NCBI GenBank assembly: GCA_963932145.1
Contig: OZ010586.1
Location: 57,592,650 to 57,656,649 of the forward strand
From: Acanthosepion lycidas
Lineage: Eukaryota; Mollusca; Cephalopoda; Sepiida; Sepiidae
Direction of reading: 5' to 3'
DNA: 64,000 nt
Positions 50,208-61,414 of the stretch are shown here, piece by piece. Position 1 is the stretch's first letter. Each line of letters begins with the position of its first letter. Position numbers and translations under genes: made by a program. A model generated the notes under the pieces. It saw only the letters and a list, made by a program, of their open reading frames with translations, was not told where the DNA came from and did no database searches.

Positions 50208-51806
50208 CTCTTGTGGGGTGGGCACAAATCGAAGCTCTGCAAGGAATGCTGTGTCCAGCATCTGTGTCATGAGGTGCTGGGAATGCCACACTTGGTGAGT
50301 CATCGACGCACCTTGAGGTTGGTGTTCATATGCCACGTTTTGACTGAGGATTCGATTTTGGAGGGGATTGTTAGGGACGCCTTCCCTAGCCTTACTATCA
50401 TTCCTCACATTTCCTGGGCTAAGTGCTGTCGTAGGCCCAGGAAACTGTTGACTTTCCTCTGTGAGTGTTGAGTGGGTTGACGGCCTTTCCCCTGTCCAGT
50501 GACCTTTTATGGCCTCAAAAGGTCTTCTATTGTGAATTAGTGGAGAGGGTCACGAAGGATCCTCTCTGTGAGCGGCTCGGCTTGTCATTGGCTGAGTTGT
50601 GCTCTTTCTGGTCTTGCACGCCAGCGGCGAGTTACCTTAATAACCCTGAGTTTTCGCTTATCTGGCGATTGATTCAGAATGTGCTATCTCTCAATGACAG
50701 GTTGTTCAAGTGGGGCTGGTCAGATTTGCCCGACTATCATCGGTGTGACCTTGGACTAGAAGAAACGGTTTCACATGTCTTCTACCATTGTCCTCAAATG
50801 TGCACTTTCTGGAATTATGTTGGTGAGTTGACAGCTTGTATCGCTCCTGGTGTTTTTGTGCTCATTGATCTCGTATATGTGTGCAATAATGTGTTGCACC
50901 TGTTTTCTGGGAAGAAATGAATGGTGTTTCTGACACTGCTAGCCATGGCGCTAATGGTGATGTGGATGGAGGGAATCTTGTGATATGAATGCTATTCTCA
51001 TCAGGCTCTGGTCAGATTCTTTCAGCATCAGCTGAAAGTGAAGATCAGAACTGATAGAAAGTGTTTTATATCAATAGATTTCAGTGGAAGGTCGGTGAAT
51101 GTAGCGAGCTTGGTTTGTGTGAAAGGGGCTAACATTAAGTTCCTTTTTTAAGTCCACTTGGTCATAACGGGACAGTTTCCTGTGATCCCTCTCCCTAGTT
51201 AAGCTAGACACTCTTGATTTTCCTAGTTAATCTGAATAAGGGTTGCTCCTGGCCTGTTCCCAGCACTCTCTTTTGTTATGATCCATGTTGAGATTCCCTT
51301 CCTCTCCAGCTTGTTTTTGGTCCCCGTTTTCATCTCAGCTGCATCAGACTTTGATTTTTTTCCATTCTGCCATTTATTTTTACTCTCCCCATTCCATTAG
51401 TGAGTGTGCTACTTGATTCTGATTATCGGCGGAATGCAGCAGCCACTCTGATTATTTTGAGGGGTGGACGGGTCTTACTAACATCCATTTTTGAGTTTTG
51501 TTTTTGGTGTAATTTTAGTTCGTTTTTGGTGTTCATTCCCTCCCCCTCATTTCATGTTTCATGAAATTTTTATATATTTTTGTATTTAGTCATTTTAAGA
51601 TTTTATATCATGGGGTGTTTTTGTAGGTTCCTCCTTCACATATGTGGTATTATGGTATATGTAGGATTGCATTGTGCTGAATGAGTTCTTGTGGTAAATG
51701 GATTAATTGTATTGGATGAATGGGTTGTGATCATGATTAACTGGGTCTAGGATAGTTAATGAAGACCATCTTCTCCCCACTTCTCCTTCAGCCATGTGCC
51801 ACAGTT

Positions 51807-51807
<1 letters not shown>

Positions 51808-51838
<31 letters not shown>
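51808..51838. repeat. (TA)n microsatellite at the LINE 3' end
   Basis: About 30 bp of TA directly abut the 3' end of copy C. Confidence 0.95.
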
Positions 51839-51841
<3 letters not shown>

Positions 51842-52735
51842 TAATAAATATATTTTGGTCAGTCAGACTCAACTTTAATTACAGCTGAGTACTGTCTGCT
51901 ATTACCAAACTCTACAAGTTTCAAATGTTCACCCGGAAGCAGGTAAAAAACTCACTGAGAGAAAAAGCATTGATTTTACAGAGCTCCACTGGATGATCCT
52001 GTTTTAGCAGTGACATCTCTATTGAAAGCTGAAGTTTCTAGGTGGTTGACCGAAGGTTGTGAGCTCACTCCCTGAACTAGCAGAAAATCTTTTTATTTTT
52101 CTCTTCATCCACACCAGTATAACCAAGCTTGTACAAATGATTTTCAATGGTTGTATTTAGAAATGGGTTGTTTAACCAAAAACCCACTTTTTTTCACTTT
52201 TATCTTCACACCGTGAAACCACATCAAATTTTTTTATGAAACCAAAATCATTCGGTTTAAGTGCTATCACTACTGAGTGACCATATCCAAAGAAACACTA
52301 ATGAAAAAGACTTTCAGATGTCAGTAAAATTAACCACTTTATACCATTGTAAGAGAAAAAGATTGAATAAAAATGTTAAAAGCATTTCATTGACTAGTTT
52401 TAGGAAATAAATGTGAAACCTATTTGTTTACAAAAGAAATGAAGAAGAAAAAAAAGGAAATATGACATGATGTTTGGAATCTATTTGTTTCAGTTTTCAA
52501 AATAAAAACACTTTTTGTGGTAAAATTAAGTTAACAAAATAACGAGTAAAAATAAGAAAACAAATATAGTTGCCAGTCTCGTCTTAATGTTGAATTTTAT
52601 GAAGTCAGATTTTTTGTAAGGGTTTTCTAGTAAGCCAGTCATGCCAATCACAAAATAAAATTGTTGTAAACCAGGAAAATGAATGAAGATTTTTTTATAA
52701 GTAAATTTGTTTTTTTTTTTATCTTGGGAATGCAA
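51839..52735. other. AT-rich intron DNA, nothing recognised
   Basis: No coding or element signals were identified. Confidence 0.4.
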
Positions 52736-53230
52736 GAATTAGATATTAAGAATAATTAAAATAGTTCTTAATTCACTTTTAAAATATTAGGTTGGTGCAA
52801 AAATAATGTCGTTTTTTATGTTAAAAAATATGTCAAAAAACGACATTATTTTTGCACCAACCTAATATGTATATTTCCAGATATGCAAGTTTCTAGTGTA
52901 AAAGTAAAATAGAATTGTTTCTATCTAGTGAATACACTTAAAATTAGATATTAAAACAATAAAGTTTTAATCTCAGTTTTAAAATGTGTATATTTTCAAA
53001 ACTGCAAGTCATTTTGTTTTAAACCAAAAGTAAAAATTATTCTTTTTTTAACCACTAGTGTTCAGTAGATGTTTGTTACTGTTCTGCCTATAAAATTCTT
53101 CTAAACAAAGAAAATAAATTCATTTTATTTTTACAAATATTCTTAGGGCTTAGCGAATACACTTAAAATTATATATTAAAATGATTAAAATAGTTTTTAA
53201 TTTCAGTTTCAAAATGTGCATCTAAAAAAG
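52736..53230. repeat. Diverged tandem repeat, about three units
   Basis: A block close to GAATACACTTAAAATTA, then TATTAAAA, then CAGTTTTAAAATGTGTAT, recurs with starts near 52740 (its first part lost), 52928 and 53154. The units are of unequal length. The first unit is split by the MITE at 52787-52865. Confidence 0.65.
52787..52865. mobile_element. 79-bp MADE1-like mariner MITE
   Basis: TTAGGTTGGTGCAAAAATAA and the rest of a ~36-bp arm are followed by a short centre and an exact inverted copy ending TTTGCACCAACCTAA. TA flanks both sides. The terminus TTAGGTTGGTGCAAAA is the one known from human MADE1/Hsmar1 and other cecropia-group mariners, and 79 bp is almost exactly the MADE1 length. The arms look identical, so the insertion is young or recently arrived. 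A transcript would fold into a perfect hairpin. Confidence 0.93.
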
Positions 53231-54320
53231 AACAGGTGATACTCGCAGATTTGGAAATCTACACATTCTAAAAATGAAATTAAAAGCTTTTAAATATTTT
53301 TAATATTTAATTTTAGGCATATTCACTAGTTAAAAACATAAATTTATTTAGGGATAAAAAAAATAACTCATTGATTTTCCTTGTTTAGAAGAAATTTATT
53401 TGCAAAACTTCAATAATAGTTGACTGGCATACCAGAAAAGAATTGCTGCACATTTTTTTTTTTTTTTTTTTTCTGCTTGCTTTATAATTCTTGAAGGAAT
53501 TCGCTTCCATTGGTCAGAGAAGATGAACATCTTCCTAGTTGTAGTTTAAGGTGTCTTCTAATTGAGTGTACAATTTCAAGAATATTGATAAAGATTGGTC
53601 ACTTTGATTTTGCAAAACAAAGTAATGTGTAAATTTAGTCTTGAAAAAAATCATATTTTGCATTTTCAGCTGTTCAGAGGAAAATACTGTTTTAACTCGC
53701 TGTAAAAAATAATTCAATGAATAAAAGCACATACATATTACATATTTAGAAAGATTATATTCTTTCCTTTCCAGCCATATGAATATTTTTAAGATTGGAC
53801 CAGAAATACATGAGAATTTGCAAGTTGAACAGATTAAGTTGCAAATTTATCAATCTTCAACAAAATCAGATATTAACTGGAAATGCTGTCATTACACAAG
53901 AAAATGAACGGCTTCCTTAGAAAGCAAAAATACCAAATTAAAAACCAAAAAACTGAATTGGAAACCACGGTATGAAAGGCAAAAAACAGAACCAATGCCA
54001 AAACATAAATTGCCAAACCAACCAACTCTAGTTGTATTTTGGCCATCTCTATCATATAATCTTGTGTCATATCTTGATTTGTGTTTAATGTTTTATTCTA
54101 ATTTTCTATATGGTAATGAAATGTGATTTTAAACTTGGATCTTGACATTATATGAGGTGATGCTGAAGAGTTGTCAACTTGATCCCTTTCCCAATATGAC
54201 TAAATATTGGATTTTTTTTCTGCAGTGCTTCTTGACTAGGCCAAGAACTTTTCAGCATTTTCTCATATTCATGTTTTATAGACTTTCAGCCATGATATTT
54301 CATGTCTATTTTATTTATAG
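53231..54320. other. AT-rich end of EMSY intron 2
   Basis: No gene was found. A repeat shared with 62.98-63.05 kb lies at about 54205-54260, just before exon 3. The long open frame that enters exon 3 from upstream is intronic before 54321. Confidence 0.5.
54205..54260 (+). repeat. Short interspersed repeat, copy 1
   Basis: Shares GGCCAAGAACTTTTCAG and the AGTGCTTCTT before it with 62985-63045. Unknown family. Confidence 0.6.
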
Positions 54321-54496
54321 TATGTGTGGCCCCAGTACAGATGCAGATTGGTTAATTGAGGGGAGGCGTTTGATTCCACTGATGCCTCGACTTGTGCCTC
54401 AAACAGCCTTCACAGTCACTGCAAACCAAGCTGTCAATTTACAAGTTGAAAAAAATTCTGCTATGCCTAATCCAGCTCAAACTGGAAATAAAGATT
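54321..54496 (+). CDS. EMSY: EMSY, third visible coding exon (segment after the ENT domain)
   Basis: A 176-bp exon between TTTATTTATAG and T/GTAAGT. It encodes MCGPSTDADWLIEGRRL, then IPLMPRLVPQTAFTVTAN, then a polar tail. The WxIEGRRLVPLMPRLVPQTAFTVTAN block is almost invariant in EMSY; in the human protein this area contacts the HP1 chromoshadow domain. The first codon (Asn) is completed by AA from the previous exon, 31.6 kb upstream, and the frame fits exactly. Divergence from vertebrates (DADWLIE for SSEWSIE) is modest, so selection is maintained. Confidence 0.95.
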
Positions 54497-55395
54497 GTAA
54501 GTTTATTTCATTATTGTCCAGTTTTTATTTTTTTATTTTTTTTTTATATAAATATTTATTTTAATGTTTATAAACAGGTATCTTATCTGAAAATTGATGA
54601 GTTAGAATTATTATTCAACTAACTTAAAAGTCACTCTCTTGGGCAGCATTTAAGCTAGCTCCTGTGGAGGGCTCTTGATTGGACCTTCATCACAATATGT
54701 AGAAAGCAGTAGATACAATAGGCAACAATAAACTACAGAGGAACTTAATTTAAAGACAAATTGATGTACGTAGGTCCTTAATTTCCGTACAAACTATTAT
54801 TTTTATTTCATGGGTGAGTTTTGCTTGATTTTGCAGTTAATTTCCATTATTCCCAAAATTTATTTCTAATCTATAAAAATTGTTATTGCATTAAAAAATT
54901 TGTCAAAAAATCATGTAAAAAAAAAAAAAAAAAAAAAATTGCCAAAAATAATCACAGTAATGAAAATTCGGAATCCAAAATTTCAGGATTGCAGGTTTGG
55001 ATCAGGCCTGTAATGTTTTTAATTTGCTCAGAGTTGGCCTGATTCCAAAATAGCTTGATATGTTAGGCTAAGGCCTCTAGGATTAAAGTTGAAAAAGTGT
55101 GATACAGTGACATACTGATGTTCACATTCATTATATAGATTTAAAAGCATATTCAATTTAAATTGTTGATTTTGATTTTTTTTTTTTTAGCCTGCAAATA
55201 TTTTTTTTAAACATTGTTTTATATAATCTTAAATTTTTATTATATAATACATTGCTAATTATTATACTTTTGCAGTATGTATTTTACAAATTCTTTATTG
55301 AAATAAGATGATTTCTCTTGCTGTTTTTGTATGATTTCATTTTTGATGATTGGCACTAATTGATATTTATATAGATCTCTTGACTTTGTTTCTAG
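54497..55395 (+). other. EMSY: EMSY intron 3
   Basis: 0.9-kb AT-rich intron with GT-AG ends (GTAAGT; TTGTTTCTAG). It includes an A run at about 54918-54938. No element was recognised. Confidence 0.85.
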
Positions 55396-55619
55396 GGGGT
55401 ACTGTTCCTGAGGAAGAAGAAGAAAGTTTTTCAAAGAAGAGACGTCATGCAGCTGCTGACAGCATTAGCTCTGTGTCTGCTGGGACACAAACATCTCGTG
55501 CTGCTACAACTTCCTCATCAAACAATCTTCAGGGCATTTCCCCTGTGAAAATCACAATTAGCAAGAATTCACAAACCAGAAACCAGAACACAAATGCAGT
55601 GGCTACACAAACACAAAAA
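55396..55619 (+). CDS. EMSY: EMSY, fourth visible coding exon (acidic, basic and Ser/Thr-rich region)
   Basis: A 224-bp exon from TCTAG to AAA/GTAAAA. It encodes GTVPEEEEESFSKKRRH, a Ser/Ala/Thr-rich stretch, then SPVKITISKNSQTRNQNT and AVATQTQK. The acidic run followed by SKKRRH matches the vertebrate acidic and basic (KRPRKRRR) segment, a likely nuclear localisation signal. SPVKITIxK and TQK match blocks of human EMSY in the same order. The entry codon is split (T + GG, giving Trp) and the exit is phase 0. The open frame continuing into the TA microsatellite at 55660 is intronic. Confidence 0.9.
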
Positions 55620-55658
55620 GTAAAAATTTTCTTTTTAAATTTTCTTTTTAAATCATTG

Positions 55659-55661
<3 letters not shown>

Positions 55662-55692
<31 letters not shown>
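55662..55692. repeat. (TA)n microsatellite
   Basis: About 30 bp of TA repeats, 40 bp after the exon 4 donor. Confidence 0.95.
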
Positions 55693-55698
<6 letters not shown>

Positions 55699-55774
55699 AA
55701 CTGGTTATGATATTAGAGTTTAACTTTGTTGTTAATTGTAAACAATTAAGATTAGACTATTTACATTTTGTCCA

Positions 55775-55992
55775 CCGGGGTAGATTGTTCTAGTTCCACA
55801 TTGCCTCTTCCAGATATCTCAGTATCAGTTATCTCCCTTTTAACTCAACTCTCCAAGTTTTTGTTCACCTCTGTTGTAGCCAGGAATTGAACTCACAACT
55901 CAGCAGAGTTGAGTTAAAAGAGAGATCATGTATACTGAAATATCCAGAAGAGGCATGGCGCATGGAACTAGAACAATCTACGCTGGTAGATG
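55775..55992. mobile_element. Foldback SINE-like repeat with tRNA B-box-like centre
   Basis: 55775-55862 (GTAGATTGTTCTAGTTCCA, later CTTTTAACTCAACTCT) is inverted at 55905-55992, about 85% alike by eye. Near 55881-55902 the loop region carries, on the minus strand, GAGTTCAATTCCTGG, which resembles a tRNA B box (GGTTCGANTCC). A second such motif, GGTTCGAAATTCC, follows at about 56006. It may be two tRNA-derived SINEs in inverted order rather than one foldback element. Confidence 0.5.
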
Positions 55993-56489
55993 AAATAAAT
56001 GCTTTGGTTCGAAATTCCAATCACCTGAAGAAAGCGAGAGTGTACAACGATTGAAACATCATGAGTATAGCAACAAAGATGAGAACAACAATTCAAACAA
56101 TGTAAATAGTTTAAATAATTACAATACCTCATCTCAGAAATAGACAGAAATTAAAATTTAACTGTTTTTTATGGAATCTAGTGTTATGGTTTGTTAACTA
56201 ATTAACTAATATTTTAAATTGTTTTTCATTTAAATATAATTTCTATTGTTCAAACCATTAACTTTTAATTGTTCCAAACAAAATGATAATAATAAAATGT
56301 GTATTTAAAATAGGTAAATCAATCATTCTGCAGCCTAATGGGTTTTTTTTATAAATATTTTCATGGTAATTGTTCTGATGACCTTTTGTCTTCAGTATCT
56401 CGACTTTATGAATTTAAGCATAGTACTAGATTTGCAATTAGGCCCATCATTTTACTGTTGAAATTGCTAGGTGTAACTGTAAGTTCTAT

Positions 56490-56676
56490 TCTAATAGTTT
56501 CTTCTCTTGAACTTCTTGGCTGTAGAACTTGCTTCCTCACATTCCTGTCAACTATGATCTTCAAAAATTTAAATGCAATATCAATTATCATCTGTTTTTT
56601 GAATCCTGTTCATTTATTGTCCTTTTTCCTCAATTTCTTTCTGTTTCTTTCAATCTTCAGTAATCCTTTGCATTTT
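56490..56676 (+). repeat. Interspersed repeat R1, second copy (left part)
   Basis: Aligns with 3128-3270: CTGTCAACTATGATCTTCAA and AAATTTAAATGCAAT, then TTTCT-rich sequence and CAGTAATCCTTTG. The copy stops where the gypsy LTR begins. Its right part (TTTTAGTGGCCTTGCTT) appears at about 59035, beyond the gypsy copy. Confidence 0.55.
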
Positions 56677-59020
56677 TGTTGTTGACCCAGAATATGTCTG
56701 AAAGAAAACTCAAACTCGGCAATTTAGTGAAAACAGATTATTAACAAAAAGAACAAATACCTGCTGAAAAATGGCTGGTGCGACTTTGATTCTAAATGCA
56801 AGCCTTTCAAATTTGTATAAGCCTCTTTGTGTATTTATACATAGTAATTTTGAGCTTTCTTCCTCAACGGGTATCTGGAGATAAGCTTCGCTGATATCGA
56901 TTTTCGAAAAGAACTTTCCTCCATTAAGTTTTGTAAAAACTTCTTCCGGGCTTGGAAGTGGGTAGTGATGATCTTTTAGTGCTGCGTTTAGTCCAGTAGA
57001 AAAATCTGTGCACACGCGGATTTCCTTAGACTTCTTCTTTACATACACTACTGGTGCTGCCCATTGGCTATATTCCACTTTAGATAAAATGCCAGTCTCT
57101 ACAAGTCTGTCTAATTCCTTGTCTATTTCCTCTAATGAGGCGAAAGGCACATTCCTTTTTTTCCTAAATATTGGTTGAGTGTTCTCTTTTAGCTCAAATT
57201 TTGCTGACATCTTTTTGCATCTACCAAGGCCAGCCGAAAAGACCTTGGGGAAGGTTTCTTTTAATTCATTTCTTAGTTTATCTGACTTGGTCATCAGATT
57301 TTCTATTTTCTGACAAAAAGTATTAATTGGCAAATCCCACAGATTGAACTGCTGCATCCAATCTCTGCCAAATAGATTGTCTGTTTTTTAAAACAAACAT
57401 TTTTAATTTTTTGGTTGTTCCGTTCAAAGTAACATTCGCGATATTTTCACCCTCAAACTTAATTTTTTTACCAGTCACCAACCTAGCTATTTTGCTGGTT
57501 TTTAGCATGGTTGGTTTATTTACCCTTTTCCAAGTATGTAGGTTGATTATTGATAAATCAGACCCGGAATCTAATTGTATCCTGACATTTTTATTCAGTA
57601 TTTCTACCTGCACATACTTTCTTATACTATTGATGTCCAATTCATCTGTTTTTGTGGTTCTAATCTGGCTTTTTCCTCTTTTATTTGTTCTGCAATGTGA
57701 ACTCTTGTACCCAACTTTATTACAAGTTAGACAGGTTTGAAACCAATATTGACAATCTTTAAACCAATGAAGTGCTCCACAACAGTAACATGGACTAGGC
57801 GGTAAATTTTTCTGTTTTTCATTGAGTTGACTTTTTTCTTAGGAGAGTGAAAATAATCTTTTTTGGTTTGAATTGTTTTTGAAGGGGAGGGAAAATGTGG
57901 TTTTCGATGTATTTTTCTTATGTGTGCAATGCCTGACTCTTCAATGTCTCTAGAATCATTTTTACACTTATATATTTTTGGCAGTCATCGGCTATATTTT
58001 GTAAAGTTAAATTTGGTTCTCCCTATAATCTGGTTAGGACTCTGTCTAATTTCTGTATCTTCCATTGATACAAGTCCTTGTATGAATATTAGGCATTTTA
58101 AATTGTCTGCGGTAAGTTCGGCCAATTTAAAATCATCACAATGTTTGTTAACTACTGATGCGAACGTTGAGTAATGTTCGCTGACTTTCTTGGTTAGGTT
58201 TAAACACTTCCACCTTTTGTGAAACAATGTTTTTGGGCTGAATAATTCTGTAAGGAGATTTACAGCTTCAACGAAAGTCAAATCACTAGTTTTTTGAGGT
58301 AATATATAGTCCATGAATTTGCTATGTTCAGTAGTCCCTAATTTCCGGAGCAGTAGGCGTAGCTTTTTAGCATCAGCCTATTTTCCACAATCTATTTCAA
58401 ATAGATCCTCATACCTTCTGAAATATGAAGTGAAGGTTTTATCTTCGTCTGGCGAATAAGTGAAATTGTCAGTTACACTCCAAATCGCGTTTTGTGAAAA
58501 AGTAGTTTCGCTCTTGGTATTTTGACCCTTATTTCGACACTGTAGAAGCAATTCTTCAAACCTTTTCTGTTTTTCTATTATTTGTCGCTGTAATTTTAAT
58601 TGTTCTTCTTCGTGTTTTTACTGTAATTCTAATTGTACCCAACTTTTGTGTTGCTCGGAGAGGAAAAGAAAAAAAACAAATCACTTTTTTCTCTCTTTAA
58701 ATGTGTTATTCTCATACACAGTTTTTTTTGGACAACCGCGAAACGTAAAGTTTATAACTTCAGCGCCAGTGTTGTAGACAAATTTTTTTTTTATGGTGGA
58801 GTTCTTAAATCCTTGTCGCCAGTGTTGTGGACCCAGAATAGGTCCGAAAGAAAACTCAAACTCAGCAATTTAGTGAAAACAGATTATTAACAAAAAGAAC
58901 GAATACAAAAGTGTTGCAAGTCTGACTGACAGCAAAGTACAGTAGTCAACTTGTCAACCCTAGACCGCTCTCTTGAGAGGCATAATATAGTAATAGGACG
59001 AGTCCATTTAGTCCATCAAG
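56677..59020 (-). mobile_element. Ty3/gypsy LTR retrotransposon fossil (G6)
   Basis: Terminal repeat sequence (TGTTGTGGACCCAGAATAGG and following) starts at 58823 and recurs at 56677. Just inside the right repeat the minus strand reads CTGGCGACAAGGAT, a typical gypsy primer-binding-site region. Minus-strand parts are gag (about 58620-57900), a zinc-knuckle area (about 57790-57700), protease (IQLDSGSDLSII, about 57565) and RT (RKKRNVPFASLEEIDKELD, YSQWAAPVVYVKKKSKEI, FSKIDISEAYLQIPVEEES, about 57165-56830). It is a shortened, broken copy of the K02A2.6-like group. Repeat similarity over the comparable part is high, so it is not very old. Confidence 0.85.
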
Positions 59021-59565
59021 GTAGGTCCCATATCAGTTTTAGTGGCCTTGCTTAGGTTGAAGATTAAAAGTATTTATTTTTATATAAAATATTTTTCAGT
59101 ACATCCCTTGTCATTGCATTTAATTCAATAGTGAATATTAATCACATACATCGAACAATTATACATGAAAATCTTAAATCTATATGCTTCATGTCTTTTT
59201 ATTTTATTTTTTAACTATGGCAGATAATCTATTCTAATTGAAAATATTACCATCACAAGTTATGAATTTGTCCCTCAGCTGGAGTATTATGCTTGTTGCA
59301 TAACATCTGGCAATGTTTTTTTATTGTTATTTATTCCTGAAAATTCCTTGTGGAGCATAAAGCTGAACCATGCCAAAATGCTGCTGTTACTGTTGTGCAT
59401 TCAGTTATGATAGTCATCATGAAATTAAAATAATAGCTAACTTTTGTAATGCATCACATGTAAATAATACAACTAATAACAGAAAGACTTCAATGTAAAA
59501 TAATGAAGTATTAACAAACACAATTAAAATACATTAACAACAAAGAAATAGTCAACAAAAAGATT
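59021..59565. other. AT-rich intron DNA
   Basis: Starts with the right part of repeat R1 (to about 59075). Beyond it nothing is recognised. Confidence 0.4.
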
Positions 59566-59571
59566 ATTGAT

Positions 59572-60824
59572 TAGAGGTGCTAAGAAAAATACTAATTCAT
59601 AGACTTTAATGCCCAGGTTAGCACAATAGCCAAACATGTAATAGTAACCACCTAGTCAGTAGCATGATATCTCTATTTATAGTAAATGGCAGTCTACATT
59701 TCCATTGTCTAGAGATTCTTCTTCAGTTTTGGTTCAATATTTAAATAGTTTGTGGCTGTTCTTTTTCTCTTACTGTAAATCCTTGGTTCAATAATTTCTG
59801 GTGCTGTGAGCATGTCAAACATGTCCTGCAATATTTCCATAGGTACCTCTTTTTGTAGACTTACTAAATCAGTGAATCTTTGTTTTAACTTATTATGATG
59901 TCACTTATGTTCCCACATTTGTCCCTGTACCATGGATGGTAGGAATTCCATTTTATAATTATAGTTTAATAAGATAGTTCCCCAGTACTGCTGTCTATTT
60001 GCTGTATGTGTGGGAACACCTTTTATGGTGTTTACATATATGGACAATAATGGATGATGGTCTGCTTTTAGTGTGAATTGTTTACCATGTATAAATTTAT
60101 GAAACTTTTTTTATAGAAAATATGATAGCCAATGCTTCCTTTTCAATTTGGCTGTAGTTTTTTTTTCAGCTGCTATTAATGATCTTGAAGCATGAGATAT
60201 TAGTTTAGTTTTTCCATCCTCATATTTGGGTAGTATCACAGCTCTAATACCAGCCTCACTTGCAACCACAATCTCTAATTTAGAATCAAAATGAGCTAGT
60301 GACAAGAATGATAAGATTTTTTTTTGATCATTTTGACATTTATCTGACCCATCCCATCTAATTTCTTTTTTTTTAGCAGGTTATTCAATAGTTTACCAGA
60401 AAACATCTGGTAAACTCTTTTCTTTCTTTCTTTAATTTTTCGTTTGCCATATTAGCACTAGAGGTAACAATATTTTGTTGCACAATGAGTTAATTGGGAG
60501 GTCCCATAGATCAAATAATGCAATCCAATCTGTTCCAAATAAATTAGCTGTATTCTTTAGTACAAACACAACTGCCTTTTTTGAGTCTTAACAATAAAAG
60601 AAATGTTACAGGTGAATTCACCCATAAAGTTCTATTTCTTCCCCCATAACATGAGTGTGTAGAGCTGCTAAGAAAAATACTAATTGGTCTCGGAATACTC
60701 AACTTTAACATCCACGTTAATACAATAACCAAACATGTAATTGTAACCCCCCTCCCTCAGTCAGTGGCATGATATCTTTATTTATAGTAAATGGTGGTCT
60801 ACATTTCCATTGTCTAGAGATTCA
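59572..60824 (-). mobile_element. Ty3/gypsy LTR retrotransposon fossil, short copy (G7)
   Basis: Direct terminal repeats lie at about 59572-59718 and 60660-60824. Both have GCTAAGAAAAATACTAATT, CCAAACATGTAAT and TACATTTCCATTGTCTAGAG. Between them the minus strand shows gypsy RNase H (LEIVVASEAGIRAVILPK near 60275, SHASRSLIAAEKK, then KADHHPLLSIY near 60045) and neighbouring pol sequence. It is a short copy with several breaks. The terminal repeats differ at perhaps a sixth of positions by eye, so it is older than the G5 copy. Confidence 0.8.
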
Positions 60825-61064
60825 TGTCAACTCCTGGTGTCAAAAGTTACACTTTTCATTCATATATGACACTAAAAAAAATTTCTGCACCTCAGTTATA
60901 GAAATGTAGAATATTTTAATTTAATGTTTAGATAGAATATTTTTTGTCTGAAGTAGTAAATATATTTATGAAGTAATTTTATATTTTGAATGAAATCTTA
61001 CTATTTAAAAAAAAATGTTGGGTGATATTTGTAATGCTTATTTAAAAATGTGTTTATGTTAAAG

Positions 61065-61314
61065 GTTATTTTGGTTTCTACATCTGGACCTGGAGCTAAT
61101 GGTGGTGCCAATGTTTTGCCAAAATCTATATCTTTGCCCTTGGTCAAAGCAATACCTACAACTTCTGTGAGCAGCACTGGTTCTGGTCATCCTAAAATGT
61201 CAATTGTTATGCCAAATACAACTTCAACACCTGCAGGTATTACTATCTCAAATGGAAATCTTGGCAACATTATTACTGTAGTGACAACCTCAAGTACATC
61301 TTTGAGATCTACCT
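61065..61314 (+). CDS. EMSY: EMSY, fifth visible coding exon (Ser/Thr-rich region)
   Basis: A 250-bp exon from TTAAAG/GTT to ACCT/GTAAGT. It encodes VILVSTSGPGANGGANVLPK, then SLPLVKAIPTTSVSS, a HPKMSIVMPNTTSTPAGITI block and NIITVVTTSS. VILVSTS...NVLPKS matches human EMSY VIIVTTS...NILSKS, directly after the same TQK, and confirms the join to exon 4 at phase 0. The exon ends in phase 1. The remaining exons lie past the window, so the visible protein is about 295 residues of a typically ~1300-residue family. This region is low-complexity and fast evolving, so identification rests on the junction and order of blocks. Confidence 0.88.
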
Positions 61315-61414
61315 GTAAGTTAACTTCTTTTTTGTTTTCAAGTATTAAAAATAATGAATTCTGCATGAATAGAAAAACTTGAAATTAATATATCAAAACT
61401 TTTTTATATTACTA

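Larger units (their letters stand above)
46190..51806 (+). mobile_element. L1/Tx1-like LINE, copy C (plus strand, near full length)
   Basis: The most complete copy of the family. The 5' UTR is about 46190-46570. ORF1 spans about 46571-47690: MVESHTTDVTPTEVVPL, IGVSREIMEDALKGFQIG, then a worn CCHC (CSACGTAGHS). The ORF2 endonuclease is at about 48140-48750 (AIQETQF, VVAVYAPN, FLAGDWNAILDP). RT is at about 49315-49950 (ALKRFGSGKSPGFDGLPCE, LDDYRPITLLNTELKILAKI). The C-terminal region runs to 50920, with a zinc-like CDLGLEETVSHVFYHCP. The 3' UTR ends in GCCATGTGCCACAG and a TA run. The RPI-LLN and KILAKIL blocks are typical of the L1/Tx1 side of LINEs. Stops and frameshifts break it in at least several places. 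Confidence 0.85.
55620..61064 (+). other. EMSY: EMSY intron 4
   Basis: 5.4 kb with GT-AG ends. It holds a (TA)n run, a foldback tRNA-like repeat, repeat R1 cut by a gypsy insertion, and a second short gypsy fossil. 60830-61064 is plain AT-rich DNA. Confidence 0.85.

Noticed and set aside
54142-54564. Single 140-codon frame as an independent gene
   Set aside because: Only 54321-54496 is EMSY exon 3; the rest is intron read-through on both sides.
56006-56018. GGTTCGAAATTCC as a tRNA gene
   Set aside because: Only a B-box-like motif is present; no A box or cloverleaf could be formed around it. More likely SINE-derived.
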